Below are positions 24,917 through 36,900 of a DNA stretch of 64,000 nt, piece by piece (positions within the stretch are counted from its first letter, which is position 1; each line of letters starts with the position of its first letter). The DNA comes from Paratinospora sagittata. Taxonomy: Eukaryota; Streptophyta; Magnoliopsida; Ranunculales; Menispermaceae. The stretch lies in contig CM069611.1 of NCBI GenBank assembly GCA_035771175.1, positions 13,732,366 to 13,796,365 of the forward strand, given 5' to 3'. Position numbers and translations under genes: made by a program. The notes beneath the pieces were generated by a model. The model was given only the letters and a program-made list of their open reading frames with translations, ran no database searches and was not told the DNA's origin.

Positions 24917-26956
24917 CTATCCGCTGAGTAGAAGTTCTAGTTTCTCCATTAACATAGGGTCATTGGCTTGAGTTGCTGAAATCTTTCGAATGAGCTCAGA
25001 GTTGGCTGATAATTGAGAGAGTCGTGGTCTTGGTCCCTCTTCGTTCAGCTGTAGGTTAAAGTTCACCATCTCTGTGGCCAACTTCCCCATTTCGTTGTTA
25101 AGAGTGCAAGCAACATAATATTTTCTACTCAGGGCATCAGCCACAACATTGGCTTTTCCGGGATGGTACTGGAGTTGAAAGTCATAATGTTTCAAGAATT
25201 CCAACCATCGTCTTTGGCGGAGGTTTAGGTCTCTCTGAGTGTATATGTAATGACGCCATAACTTCAGTGCAAAAACAACAGCTGCAAGTTCCAAGTCATG
25301 TGTTGGGTAATTACCCTCATGAATCTTCAGTTGTCTAGATGCATAGGCAACCACTTGGCCTTCTTACATTAGCACGACACCTAAGCCTTAGAGAGAGGCA
25401 TCGGTGTATAATGAAAATCCAATTGCATTTCTTGGAGTGATAAGTACAGGTGTTGTCGTGAGGCGTTTCTTTAATTCCTGAAATGATGCTTCACAGGCGG
25501 GATTCCAGATAAATCGCACGTCTTTTCGAGTGAGCTTGGTCATAGGTTCAGCAATCTTTGAGAAGTCCTTGATGAAGCGTTTGTAATAGCCAGCCAAACC
25601 AAGAAAACTCCTAATCTAAGTAAAAGTGGTAGGCTGCTTCCAATTTAAAACTGCTTCAACCTTAGAAGGATCTACCTCAATGCCATTGCCTGAAACCACA
25701 TGGCCTAGGAATTGAACTCTCTTTGCCCAAAATTCGCACTTACTCAACTTTGCATACAGTTAGTGGCTTCTCAACGTCTTGAGAACTATCTTCATATGTA
25801 TCTTATGGTCTTCCTCGGTTGAGGAATATATCAAGATGTCGTCCACAAAAACCACCACAAATCGGTCTAAGTATAACCTGAATATGCAATTCATCAAATC
25901 CATGAATGCAGCAGGTGCATTTGTTAGACCGAACGACAGGACCAAGAACTCGTAGTGACCGTACCGAGTTCTGAATGCGGTCTTGGTAATGTCCGACTCT
26001 CGGATCCGAAGTTGGTGATAACCGGACCGTAAATCAATCTTAGAGAAGTATTTGCCATCTCTAAGTTGGTCGAACAAGTCATCGATCCTGGGCAACGAAT
26101 ATCTGTTCTTGATGGTGACATTATTCAACTTGCGATAATCGATGCAAAGTCGTAACGAACCATCCTTTTTGCGAACAAACAGAACTGGAGCGCCCCAGGG
26201 TGTTGAATTCTTTCTGATGAAGCCATTACTCTCTAATTCCTTCAGTTGTTTGTCTAATTCGACTGGCTCGACACTTGACATTTTGTATGGTGGAATTGAG
26301 ATAGGACCTGTCCCAGGTATGAGGTTGATCTCAAAATCGAATTCCCTAACTGGTGGCAGACCAGGAAGGTCATTTAGAAAAACTGTTGGGAATTCAGATA
26401 TGACTGGAACATCATGTACTTCGAGAGGGTACAGTGCTGGTGATTCATTTCCGTCACCAAGGGATAACGCTCGAAGTTGTGACTTGAGAAGTGCAACTGT
26501 TGATTTGTCTATCCATTTCCTTGTTCCCTGAATCTTGACAAACTCTCCTGTAGGCAAGGTTAACTGAACTTGCTTCTTCATACAGTCGATCTTTGCATTC
26601 AGTGGTGCTAGCCAGTCCATGCCGAGGATGATGTCGAAGTCTTCAATATCCATCATGAAAAGATTTGCATATATTATCTGCTCCGACATACGAAGCTCAC
26701 ATCGCGAACACTGCAAGTTCACATCAGTACAAGATCCGAACGGTGATGTGATATGGAGTGTGACGTTTGTGGGTTCAGGTTGCAAGCCTAAATGTCTTAC
26801 CAATGCCGACGATATAAAGGAATGCATAGCACCTGAATCATACAAAACATGCACCATTGTATTGAACAAAGGAAAGGTACCTTCGACTACATTATTGTCT
26901 GGGAGGGGTTGTTGAGCGATGGCAAATGCTCTGCCCTGATTCCGCTGACCCTGGTT
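24917..26956 (-). pseudogene. Protease, reverse transcriptase and RNase H of element B
   Basis: In order: an aspartic protease with [11 protein letters not shown] (26840 region; the active-site DSG is present but the usual following T is M), RT with the FVDD box in [12 protein letters not shown] (about 25840), and RNase H with YTDAS and [10 protein letters not shown] and the ADALSR end. Nonsense codons occur at about 25760 (CAA to TAA), 25615, 25388 and 25370. RNase H lacks 51 bp (17 residues) between TAC repeats at about 25245. Elements with this region intact have the SDHKS catalytic aspartate there. Gag, protease, RT and integrase all lie in one frame, as expected for a single gag-pol polyprotein. 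Confidence 0.9.
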
Positions 26957-28222
26957 CTACTGGTTATGCTTGGGTTGGGCATTTGCAATAGGTGGTGCTT
27001 GTTGGACTGGAACAACGGGAATAGGTTGCTGAAGGTGCAGACAGAGATATTTTACATGGCCCTTCTGGCCGCAGTTGAAACACGTTGGTTGATACTGCGG
27101 ATGGTTCTGTTGGCCATGCTGATTGTTCTGCTGGCCATGCTGATTGTGGTGTCGACCACCACCTCTGCCATTGCCGTTTCTACAGCCACCCCTTCCATAA
27201 CGACCTCCACGACCATGATTTCGGAAACCCTGATGGTTAGGGTTAGAAGGCTCAGTCGCAGGTGTTGTGGCCTCATTATTCGAAACAGGGGCTGGGAGGG
27301 CTGGGTTTTGGTTATAGTAGGGCTTCTTCTTGTTGCCCTGTTGCGAGCCCTGTTGGAAAAATGTTGCAGGCCATTTTCCCTTATTCATTCTCTGCTTCTG
27401 TAAGATCTTCTCTTGTTCAAAGGTCATGGCCTTGTCAACAACCTCCTTGTAAATCTTGAGATCCAAGATCGACAAGGCTTGTTGAATATCATGGCGAAGG
27501 CCATTATAAAATTTCTCAGTCCTATCTTGCTCCGTTGAGATGGTTGAGAGAGAGTAGACTAATAATTCTTTGAACTTTCCAGCATATTCCCTGACGGTCA
27601 TGGTGCCCTGGTATAACTTAGCAAATTCCTGGCGCTTCTGTCTCTTCACAGCCGCAGGAAAATTCTCATCAATGAACATTGACTCGAACTGTTGCCAAGT
27701 CATATCTACTATGTTGACCCTTGGGTCCTCTTTCACTGTCATCCATCATGTGTTTGCCCCACCAACAAGTTGGTAGGTCGCTAGTGGAATTTTTTGAGTT
27801 TCATCGACTCTCATTGCATCAAGAGCCTTCTTTGACTCATCCAACCACTTTTGCACCTCATCAGCCTCAATGGTGCCAGCGAAAGTAAGAGGTTGTAGCC
27901 TATTGTACTTAGTAATCTGATCAGTTTGAGATTCCGATCCAAATCGTACAGGTGCCTGAACAGTGGCAACCTGACTTGCCGCGGTGTCTCGAACGACAGT
28001 TTGAATAGTGACCTTCATCGCCTCAATAAATACAGCGAAAAAGGTTTCCATGCTTGAAGGCACGGCAAAGGGTGGGGGTGGGGGTGGTATTGCTTGCCCA
28101 GATGTAGTGGCAGTGTCGGGTGTGGCCTGTGCTGTTGTCGGAGGCGGTGGTTCCTGAATCTCAGTAGGTGCCTCCACTGCTGGACGAACAGTACGTGGCC
28201 TTCCTCTCTTCCTGGTTTGCAT
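26957..28222 (-). pseudogene. gag of element B
   Basis: Starts with ATG at 28222 and reads MQTRKRGRPRTVRP, a basic AT-hook-like N-terminus. It is followed by a proline run, the gag core (FESMFIDENFP, TMTVREYAGKF, FYNGLRHDI), a G/R/N-rich tail (GRGGRYGRGG) and a CCHC zinc knuckle, CFNCGQKGHVKYLC. One stop (TGG to TGA) lies at 27746-27748 and another (TAG) at 26957-26959, where element C has CAG. Otherwise it is in frame with pol. Length to the knuckle is about 380 residues, usual for plant Ty3 gag. Confidence 0.9.
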
Positions 28223-29017
28223 TTTCTCACTGGCAAGGAGAAAAATAAAACCAAGATTTAGGAGCTGTAGCCAAGTATAATGTTATAGTATGCTCAGCAA
28301 CAATTTTGAGAGTACTGCAATATTAAAATCACCTATTTTTCTAAGTATAGTGTAAGGTTTTTGTTGAGAAATCAAAGAATCTTATATATCTCGTATGTTT
28401 GGCCATGGTGTAAAAACAAATAAGGTTAGAATGTTTATATAATAAGTATAAAACTTTGCAAGTATTTCAAATGATTTGGTTTTGGTCTTTGTGAACATAC
28501 ATATATATTTCATTGAAAATTCATACGAGTCATAAGAATTCTAAGATTTGCCTCGGTAAATATCCTGATCTAACGTTCTATCGCAATTTTATGCATTCAA
28601 ACTCTTACTCTTAGTCTTTTCGATTATTATCCAAGTTCATATGTCCCATACCACATGACTTTGGTAATAAGGGTGTTAACCAAGTTAAGTTGCATGAACA
28701 CAGTCTCTAAAAACATTGGCGGAATAGTAGTTCACCAATAGTATCTTCCAAGTTTACTCGTCCCATACCGTGTAAACTTAGTGATAATGTTAGTAATGCA
28801 ACTTTCTCCAAATGTTTCTTTTCACACAAGGTCATGGGTTTTCTTACTTCCACATTTTATTTAATATCTTCCAATTTTGTTGTGTCCCATACCACTCCAA
28901 AGTTAGTGATACAAAAGAAAGAATGGTTGTAAGTAGGCCCACCAAAGATAGTCTTAAACAAAATATTTCATTTATATATAAAAGAAAAATTTACAATGCC
29001 AGTAATCAGTTTTGATT
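28223..29017 (-). other. Conserved spacer between ORF1 and gag (element B)
   Basis: About 795 bp without a credible ORF, collinear with the spacers of A and C, including the three repeats with the TATGGGAC core. The gag-proximal end has a pyrimidine tract ending CTCCTTGCCAG, then TGAGAAAATG with the gag start. The AG is at 28231-28230. The acceptor-like end is conserved in all three copies. Confidence 0.6.
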
Positions 29018-30596
29018 TCACTGCCTACTACCGCTCCTTCTAGATCTTCTGCTTGGTACAAAATGACTACTAACAGAAGGTTGAGAGTTTGCTCGCTCTG
29101 CTTCGGGGTTTTGCATATGTGTTAAGATATTATTTTGAGTCTCTCTCATTTCAGCAATATTGGATGCCATTTCATTTAACCATTCAAATAGGTTAGTCGA
29201 TTCGCCTATTGGTGGTTGATGGGTTGATTGTCCCATAGGTGGAGGGTAGGCCGTAGGCATTTGTGAAAAGTATTGGTTGTACGGGTGATTCATAGGTAAA
29301 AGGTAATTGTTTTGATTGTACAGGGATCTCCTAACTGGAACCCCTTGGATATTTGGATTTGTTTGAGGAGAAAATTTTTGAAACAATGGGCTCATTGGGA
29401 TGTTTTGCCCTCCAAAATTTGGTGACGCCCAATGTTGTTGTTGTTGGTTCACAACAACTTGTGGAACTGGCAGATATTGTACCTCAGGAGTTGGAAATCT
29501 TTGGTACGAAGTGTTACCTTGAGTTGGCACGTTCCAAGTTGGTGGATTTGCTTGTGTACCTTGTCTATCATGACTTTGTTGAGGTTGATTTAGTGTGGCA
29601 TATAACTCTTCCTCATAGAATGGTTGATCGGTTGGATCACTATTCGGGGCTAGGTCTGATGTAGGATTCTGATTTGGTTCATTATTTGGTGCTTATCTGA
29701 CGGGAATCTTGCGTCGACTTTTTCGAAGGCAACGTCCATGCTTGTCTCTCATTCTCTCGGCATTTCCTATTGTCGTGCCGAATACTTCCTCGTCAGTTAC
29801 CCCCCACTTGTGCCATATGTCTTGAAGATAGAGGATGTTGTAACTGGTTCGGTGATCTGCTTCGACGTCCCATCAACAGTGTCGACGTTTGCCTCGTATA
29901 ACATCCTCATAATCAAGACTCCGTAGCCGAGGAATTCCTTTCTCAAAGGGTTTTGTATCACCCTCAACATTTGTTGGATGATGATGTGTGGTAGTGAGAC
30001 CTTTATTTTCTTCTTTATGCAATACAACACAAGGAGTTGGGCCCTTGACATAGTGCCTCTAGTCCCCCTTTCTAGCAAGATGTTGCCGTATACTATCTTT
30101 CCAAGGCCGGCAAGAGATGGCTTAAGATGATTGTTTGGGAGGTTGGTGTACGTTGATTGAGTGTATGGCTCTTTGGCGAGGGAATTGAACAATTGTTCAT
30201 TAGATTTTGCGATCTCTGCAACTGTCTGGGGTTCATGTGGATCAATAATCCTCTCTTCAATCGAAATCTCCAAAAGTCGAGCAATAATCTCGATGTTGAT
30301 AGGAATTTTCGTTCCCATGACTGTTGTTTCCAAAATAGGGCTGACCCATCTCCTTGAAGTCTCACGCAATTCATGGCTTCATAGAAAGATCTCACCAAGC
30401 TGTAAGAGACGTGACCCTCCACTTTTGTTATATTTAACCAACCCAGTGTTGCGAGTTTGTCGTGAAGGATTGGGCGGAGGCGGAGATCTCTATTGTCGAT
30501 GTTCCCCATAGTCATAACCTCCCTTTTGGACAATTTCTTGAGTCTAGTGGGAATTGGTTCCCTGCTAGTGGAAGTTGCTCCTTCACTTGAGGCCAT
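29018..30596 (-). pseudogene. ORF1 of element B
   Basis: Same extra ORF as in A and C, starting MASSEGATSTS at 30596. Conserved blocks include RLLEISIEERIID, KIVYGNILLERGTRG and VLYCIKKKIKVSLP, then a P/Q/N-rich tail ending SRRSGSRQ. It is broken by frameshifts: one base lost near 30350 (GGCTGACCCATC against GGCTGATCCCATA in A) and another change near 29803 (CCCCCACTTG). There is also a stop near 29695. Role unknown; possibly an accessory protein of the element. Confidence 0.7.
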
Positions 30597-30689
30597 TTTT
30601 TGCTGAAAGGAAAATAAATTTGTGAAAGACACAAAATATATTCCTAACATTTTTAAGATTTATGCCTTGTCAGTTGGATAATATTTTAT

Positions 30690-31660
30690 ATTTTTCTTTT
30701 GATGTTTATGTCATCATGTAATCAAAATTCTTCATTAGCAATATGATATATATATATATATATATATATCTTATATAGATATATATATATATATTTAATC
30801 ATAACTGTATATATAGTTTTCATAAATCAACTATATATATATTTGAAATTTAAACTATATCTAAAAATCATATATAGTTTTCTTAGATATATATTTAATA
30901 CAAATCTTAACTATATATAATTCATATATATATATAGTTCTAGAGGTATATATATCTAATAACATATTTCATTCAAATTTTTCGTTAATAATATGATATA
31001 TATATATATCTCATATATACTAAGGTATATAGATATATATATTCAATCATAACTATACATATAGTTTTTAATAAATCATGACTATATGTATATTTAAATC
31101 AAACTATATAAAAATCATATAGTTTTCTAGATATATATTTAATATAAATCTCAACTATATATAATTGACATATATATATATATATATAGTTCTAGAGATA
31201 TATATATCTAATAAAATTTTTCGTCCATAATTTTTCATTTTAATCATAACAATATATATAGTTTTCATAAATCATAACTATATATATATTTAAATCAAAC
31301 TATATAAAAATCATATAGTTTTCTAGATTAATATAAATCTCACTATATATAATTGACATATATATATATATATATAGTTCTAGAGATATATATATCTAAT
31401 AAACTTTTTCATTCAAAATTTTCATCAATAATAACAAGGTATATATATCTCCTATATGCATAAATATATAGATATATATTTAATCATTAATATATATAGT
31501 TTTCATAAATCACAACTATATATATATACAAATCAAACTATATAGAAATCATATAGTTTTCAATATATATATTTAATGTAAATCTCAACTATATACAATT
31601 TATATATATATATTTCTAGATATATATATATATATCTAATAAATTTTTTTCTTCACCTAA
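30690..31660 (-). repeat. AT-rich tandem repeats in the element B leader
   Basis: About 950 bp of TA-rich sequence made of about four tandem units of roughly 200-250 bp, each containing AACTATATATAATTGACATA or a variant and TTCTAGAGATATATATATCT. It lies between the primer site and ORF1. There are more units than in element A (about three) or C (about two). Confidence 0.75.
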
Positions 31661-31692
31661 TTTGATGGACTTGGGTGGGCCGTAAACGTTAC

Positions 31693-31704
31693 GCTCTGAT
31701 ACCA
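31693..31704 (-). other. Primer-binding site, element B
   Basis: The minus strand reads TGGTATCAGAGC, 12 of 12 bases complementary to the initiator Met-tRNA 3' end. It sits five bases inside the LTR end, the usual position for plant Ty3/gypsy elements. Confidence 0.85.
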
Positions 31705-31709
31705 TTAAA

Positions 31710-33087
31710 TGTCACACCCCTCCCGGACGCGTCTAAAACGGCGGTAGACGAACAATAACAATGGTAATAACAGAGTGCACAGCGGAAAATATAACACAGT
31801 ACAAATCTGATTTCATTTAATTCAGAATATAATTTGTACATGAAACGGTCAGGGGAACATACTCCCCAAAATCCCAAATGAATAATACAAAAGGTACAAA
31901 ATGTGGGCCCCATAACCTGCACCCAGTCCACCCTAATTTCCTGTGAAAGATTGGATAATAATGGAGTGAGCTTAACGCGCTCAGTGGGTAAATAGTTCGT
32001 GAGTATAACAATTAATAAAGCATACTTCAATATCAAATATCTAAAATACACATGTGAGCATCATAATCAGTCAATATGCATGTATGCATGACACCGTCTC
32101 GTAATGGTTTGATGAACGTACATCGCCTGAGTTCACGTACAGGTGTCCTTCCCCGGGCGCACCCAGGTTCTCACTGTACGTCCCTCCTCAGGAACGATGC
32201 TCTGGATTCACGTACTAATGTCCCTCCCCGGGCGTAGCCGGGTTCTCATGTACGTCCCTTTCCAGAGAAATATAATGAATAGCGAGTAATGCTCCTAACT
32301 ATTCTATGAGTCAAACAATATACGTCCCTAGGTGGTGATATGTATGATGCCAATGTATGAACTGGTCTAGTCTACTGATATGGTCCTTTCTTGACATTTA
32401 GACTGACTTTGGCAACGTCTGGTGATCCTTATCAGAGTTGGTATCATGACGAGCAAGGTTAGGACATTCAGTATTACTTGTATAAGCTGATAGCTTTCAA
32501 TAAGACCATATAGATCAGTCCCCAGTTGAGAGGTGAGACACAAGGTCTGCTTAAATACCAATCGCCTAGAGCAGCCCGCTGCCTCCCGTTCACTATTTAA
32601 AGTTACTGAGGACAAAACCGAGTCTAGTTGAGTCAGATTGATTACAAATCTGGCATTATAACAGTATAATACGTGAATTCCAAGTGTACAGGCATAAGTG
32701 CGACAATATAACATTATATGACATAATGCAGTGTAAATGAACAGTAGATATAATAATAACTGAATATAAACTTTAATAAAAGTTATAAAACACGCAAACC
32801 TATGTTTCGTTCTCCACCTTCAGATAAGAACTTCTTCTTTTTTAGATCTGGCGCTTTCCTCCGGACAGAACTTCGTCGCACCGCACCAAGAGTCTCAAAA
32901 AACTAAAAACTCAAAATGAGTGTAAAGAGGAGGAAAAATCACAATTTGGAGTGAATTTGGTGTGAAAAATGAAGAGGGGGGTTGGTTTATATAGAGGTTT
33001 TTGGCGCCAGAACGTTCGGGCATAATCCTGAACATTCGGGCGTTGCCCAAAAAATTATTTTTTTGTGCAATTCTAGGGTATTACACT
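31710..33087 (-). repeat. Near-complete LTR of element B
   Basis: 1378 bp, from TGTAATACCCTAGAATTGCA (33087, minus strand) to GGGGTGTGACA (31710). U3 has about two or three minisatellite units (about 33003-33050) beside the TATA-like CTATATAAA at 32994-32986. It is bounded on one side by a polypurine tract (33091-33106) and on the other by a primer site (31693-31704). It therefore serves as the 3' LTR of one partial element and the 5' LTR of the next. Confidence 0.9.
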
Positions 33088-33090
33088 CTA

Positions 33091-33106
33091 CCCCCCTTAA
33101 AGGGAT
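33091..33106 (-). other. Polypurine tract of the upstream partial element
   Basis: CCCTTTAAGGGGGGTA on the minus strand next to the LTR start. Finding it on the far side of an LTR that also has a primer site on its inner side is the direct evidence for a head-to-tail tandem element. Confidence 0.8.
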
Positions 33107-33119
33107 TTTGCCCTCGAAA

Positions 33120-33521
33120 TCAATTCAAGTAGTTATGATGGTTAGCTGTTTGAGATTCACTGCCGGCGTTATCTTTTGCGAGTTCAGGGTAGTGCGTGTA
33201 TGGTCCCTGAATAGCACTGTGGCCGGTGGAATCTTCATCTTCATAAAACCATGGAGAGCAAATAGAATCGGATTCATCCTCTGAAGATTCCAACCATTGC
33301 ATAACGGATGGTGGTGGAGGGCGCTGGTTACATCATTTGAGGGGATTGTTACGAAAAAGCCATGCACGCTCTGGTGATATGGATTGGTGTCTGTGTGGTG
33401 ATGGAGTTGGTGATGCAAAGTATTGTTGACTTGACTCTGCTTCTTAAGAAGTAGCCACAGGTTGCCAAGGAGGCCACCGCGTGTGTGCATCACTATATCC
33501 ATTGATATTATTTTCAGACAT
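33120..33521 (-). pseudogene. Small ORF after pol, second copy
   Basis: 133 codons plus stop, MSENNINGYSDAH at 33521 to NHHNYLN. Segments include ASPTPSPHRHQSISPER, PPPPSVMQWLESSEDESD and SPWFYEDEDSTGHS. The frame stays open over the full length except for two nonsense codons (CAA to TAA near 33447, CGA to TGA near 33338). This is the best copy of the ORF in the window and lies about 100 bp after the pol stop. The protein would be hydrophilic, with an acidic middle. I recognise no domain. Confidence 0.55.
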
Positions 33522-33618
33522 CGGCGTAGTTATTTAAGTTAAACAATGTATTGAGATAAGTGTAAACAATGTTTCATCATTTTATTGATAAGTGAAAATA
33601 GTGCAATATATCACATCA

Positions 33619-33766
33619 TCAGTTCGTACTAGAAAACAATTCAGGGTATTTCTGTTTAATTGTTGCTTCTAGTTCCCATGTTGCTTCCTCTATGCCGTAG
33701 TGATCCTAGAGCACTTTAACAAGTGGTATGCTACGTCGTCGTAGTTCTTGAGTTTTTCTATCTAAA
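33619..33766 (-). pseudogene. Chromodomain tail of the upstream partial element
   Basis: Last ~49 codons of a second pol copy, ending in the same SSTN-stop as element B (stop at 33619-33621). It includes the EEATWELEATIKQKYPELF-type end. It breaks off at about 33766 within the codons for LDRKTQ, where an A-rich run and an inverted U3 piece follow. It represents a deleted neighbour copy of the same element. Confidence 0.75.
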
Positions 33767-33910
33767 AAAAGAAAAATAAAAAAATAAAAAATAAAAAAAA
33801 ATTTGGGCAACGCTCGAATGTTCGGTCATGCGCCGGAACGTTCGGGCATGCGCCTGAACGTTCAGGCGTTGCCCTAATTTTTTTTTTTTTGTGCAATTCT
33901 AGGTATTACA
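33767..33910 (-). repeat. LTR start with inverted U3 piece
   Basis: The right side (33910-33861) is a normal minus-strand LTR start, TGTAATACCTAGAATTGCAC, poly-A and AGGGCAACGCCTGAACG. The left side (about 33791-33820) reads the same motif on the plus strand, poly-A then TTTGGGCAACGCTCGAA. The two face each other across about 40 bp of minisatellite, making an imperfect palindrome. The A-rich run 33764-33800 joins the chromodomain tail. Confidence 0.7.
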
Positions 33911-36900
33911 AGGTGCTTTAAATTACTTTTTGGTAACCGATGACTGGTCCCGTTGCTGTAAAATGTTCAAACTATTAATCAACTACGAATGGTGATCGAA
34001 AAGTAAGTTAAAGCACAAGAATTTGAAGATCTTCACTTCCGCATTCCACCGCATTTTTATTTACGCAAATCGGAGTTAAAATGAAATAGTTATTGTCATT
34101 TAAAGTTTACATATCGATTGTTTGCCGAACGACATATTATTTAAGAAATCGATAAGTAAACTTTAAATGACCCTAACGTTTTCATTTTAACTCTGATTTT
34201 AGTGATTTAAAATGCGTTTGAGAGAGAAATAAAAGATCTAGTTAACTAGTTGCTTTAATTACTTTTCGATAACCGGTCTCGTGGCTATTAAATGTTTAAA
34301 CTATTAATCAACCGTGACCGGTCACCGGTGTTTGGAAAGTAAGTTAAAGCACTTGAATTTTAGATCTTCTCATCCTCTTTCCACCACATTTTCAATTACT
34401 CAAAGTAGAGTTAAAACAAAAAAGTTATGGTCATTTAAAGTTTACATACCGATTGTTTACCGAACGGTGCATCATTTCAGCAATCGATAAATAAACTTCA
34501 AATGACCCTAACGTTTTGGTTTTAACTCCTATTTTAGTGATTTAATATGCGTTAGAAAGAAGAATAAAAGATCTAGTAAACTATGTGCTTTCATTAATTT
34601 TTGGTAACCAGTATCATTGCAATTAAGTTTTCAAACTATTAAACGACCGTGACCGATCACCGGTGATTAAAAAGAAAGTTAAAGCACATGAATTTGTAGA
34701 TCTTCTCTTCCTCATTCCACCGCATTTTTAATTACGCAAATCAGAGTTAAAACAAAAAAGTTATGGTCATTTAAAGTTTACTTACCGATTATTTGTCCAA
34801 CGGTGTATCCTTTCAACAATTGATAAATAAACTTCGGATGACCCAAACGTTTTCGTTTCAACTTCTATTTTAGTGCTTTAGCAATCGTTGCAAAAAAGAA
34901 GAAAAGATCTAGTAAACTAGGTGCGTTAAATTACTTTCTGGTAGCTGGTGACCGGTCGTGGTTCTATTAAATGATCAAAGTATTAGTCAACCGTGACCGG
35001 TCACCGGTTGTCGAAATGTAAGTTAATGCAATATATTTGTAGATCTTCTCTTCCTCTTCCTACCGCATTTTCAATTACACAAATAGGAGATAAAACGAAA
35101 AAGTTAAGGTCATTTAAAGTTTACTTACCGATTGTTTACCGAACGGTGTATCATTTAAGCAATCAATAAGTAAACTTCCAATGGCCCTAACGTTTTCATT
35201 TTAACTCCGAATGTAGGGATTTAAAATGCTTTTGAAAGAGGAATAAAAGATCTAGTCAACTAGTTGCTTTAATTAATTTTCGGTAACCGGTCTCATTGCT
35301 ATTAAATATTCAAACTATTATTCGGCCGCGACCGGTCACGGGTGTTCGAAAGTAGGTTAAAGCACATGAATTTGTAGATCTTTTCTTTCTCTTTCTACCA
35401 CATTTTCAATTACTCAAATTGGAGTTAAAACGAAAAAGTTATGGTAATTTAAAATTTACTTACCAATTGTTGACCGAACGGTGTATCATTTAAGCAATCG
35501 ATAAGTAAATTTCAAATGACCCTAACGTTTTCGTTTTAAATCCCATTTTAATGATTTAATATGCGTTGGAGAGAAGAATAAAAGATCTAGTAAACTAGGT
35601 GTTTTATATTACTTTTTCGGTAATCGGTGACCGGTCCCGTTGCTATTAAATGTTCAAACTATTAATCGACTATGACCGGTCATCGAAAAGTAAATTTCTA
35701 GATATTCTCTTCCTCCCCCCACCACATTTTGAATTACAAAAATCATAGTTAAAACGAAAAAGTTATGGTCATTTAAAGTTTACTTACTGATTGTTCACCG
35801 AACGGTGTATCATTAAGCAATCGATAAGTAAATTTCAAATGACCCCAACGTTTTCGTTTTAAATCCTATTTTAGTGATTTAGTATGCGTTGGAAAGAAGA
35901 ATAAAAGCTCTAGTAAACTAGGTGTTTTATATTACTTTTCGGTAATCGGTGACCGGTCCCGTTGCTATTAAATGTTCAAACTATTAATCAATTGTGACCG
36001 GTGGTCAAAAAGTAAGATAAAACACATGAATTTGTAGATCTTCTCTTCCTCTTCCCACCGCATTTTCAATTACTCAAATAGGAGATAAAACGAAAAAGTT
36101 ATGGTCATTTGAAGTTTACTTATCTATTGTTTACCAAACGACATATCATTTAAGCAATCGATAAGATTACTTCAAATGACTTTAACGTTTTAATTTTAAC
36201 TATTAGTGATTTAAAGTACGTTTGAAAGAGGAATAAAAGATCTAGTAAAGTATGTGCCTTAATTACTTTTTGGTAACTGGTCCCATTGCTATTAAATGTT
36301 CAAACTATTAATCGACCGTGATTGGTCACCGGGGTTCGGAACGTAAGTTAAAGCACCTGAATTTTTAGATCTTCTCTTCCTCTTTCCACCACATTTTCAA
36401 TTACTCAAATCGGAGTTGAAAGAAAAAGTTATGGTTATTTGAAGTTTACTTATCGATTGTTTACCGACCGGTGCATCATTTCAGCAATTGATAAGTAAAC
36501 TTCAAATGATCCTAACGTTTTCATTTTAACTCTGATTTTAGTGATTTTAAATGCGTTTCAAAGAGAAATAAAAGATCTAGTAAACTAGGTGTTTTAATTA
36601 CATTTCGGTAACTGATCCTATTGTTATTAAATGTTCAAACTATTAATAGATCGTGATCGGTCACCGGTGTTCAGAAAGTAAGTTAAAACACATAAATTTG
36701 TAGATCTTTTCTTCCTCTTCCCACCGCATTTTCAATTACTCAAATAGGAGATAAAACGAAAAAGTTATGGTCATTTGAAGTTTACTTATCGATTGTTTAC
36801 CGAATGGTATATAATTTAAGCAATCGATAAGTATACTTCAAATGGCTTTAACGTTTTAATTTTAACTACAATTTTCGTGATTTAAAACACGTTTGAAAGA

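Larger units (their letters stand above)
23076..33910 (-). mobile_element. Element B: head-to-tail composite Ty3/gypsy retrotransposon
   Basis: Read on the minus strand, right to left: an intact LTR start with a short inverted U3 piece (33910-33767), the end of an internal region (33766-33088, chromodomain tail, small ORF, polypurine tract), a near-complete LTR (33087-31710), a full internal region (31709-23201) and 123 bp of a second LTR start (23200-23078). LTR-internal-LTR-internal-LTR arrangements arise by unequal recombination between LTRs, followed here by large deletions. No target duplication is visible: the left flank ends at TTAAAGCAC and the right flank starts at AGGTGCTTT, different monomer positions. 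Confidence 0.85.

Noticed and set aside
26849..27403. Plus-strand ORFs opposite gag-pol in element B (for example 26142-26531, 26849-27403)
   Set aside because: They are antisense shadows of the minus-strand gag and protease/RT regions, where the recognisable motifs are.
23076..33910. A novel host gene cluster on the minus strand
   Set aside because: Order and motifs (gag knuckle, DSG protease, FVDD, DDE integrase, chromodomain, primer site, polypurine tract, LTRs) identify a retrotransposon.
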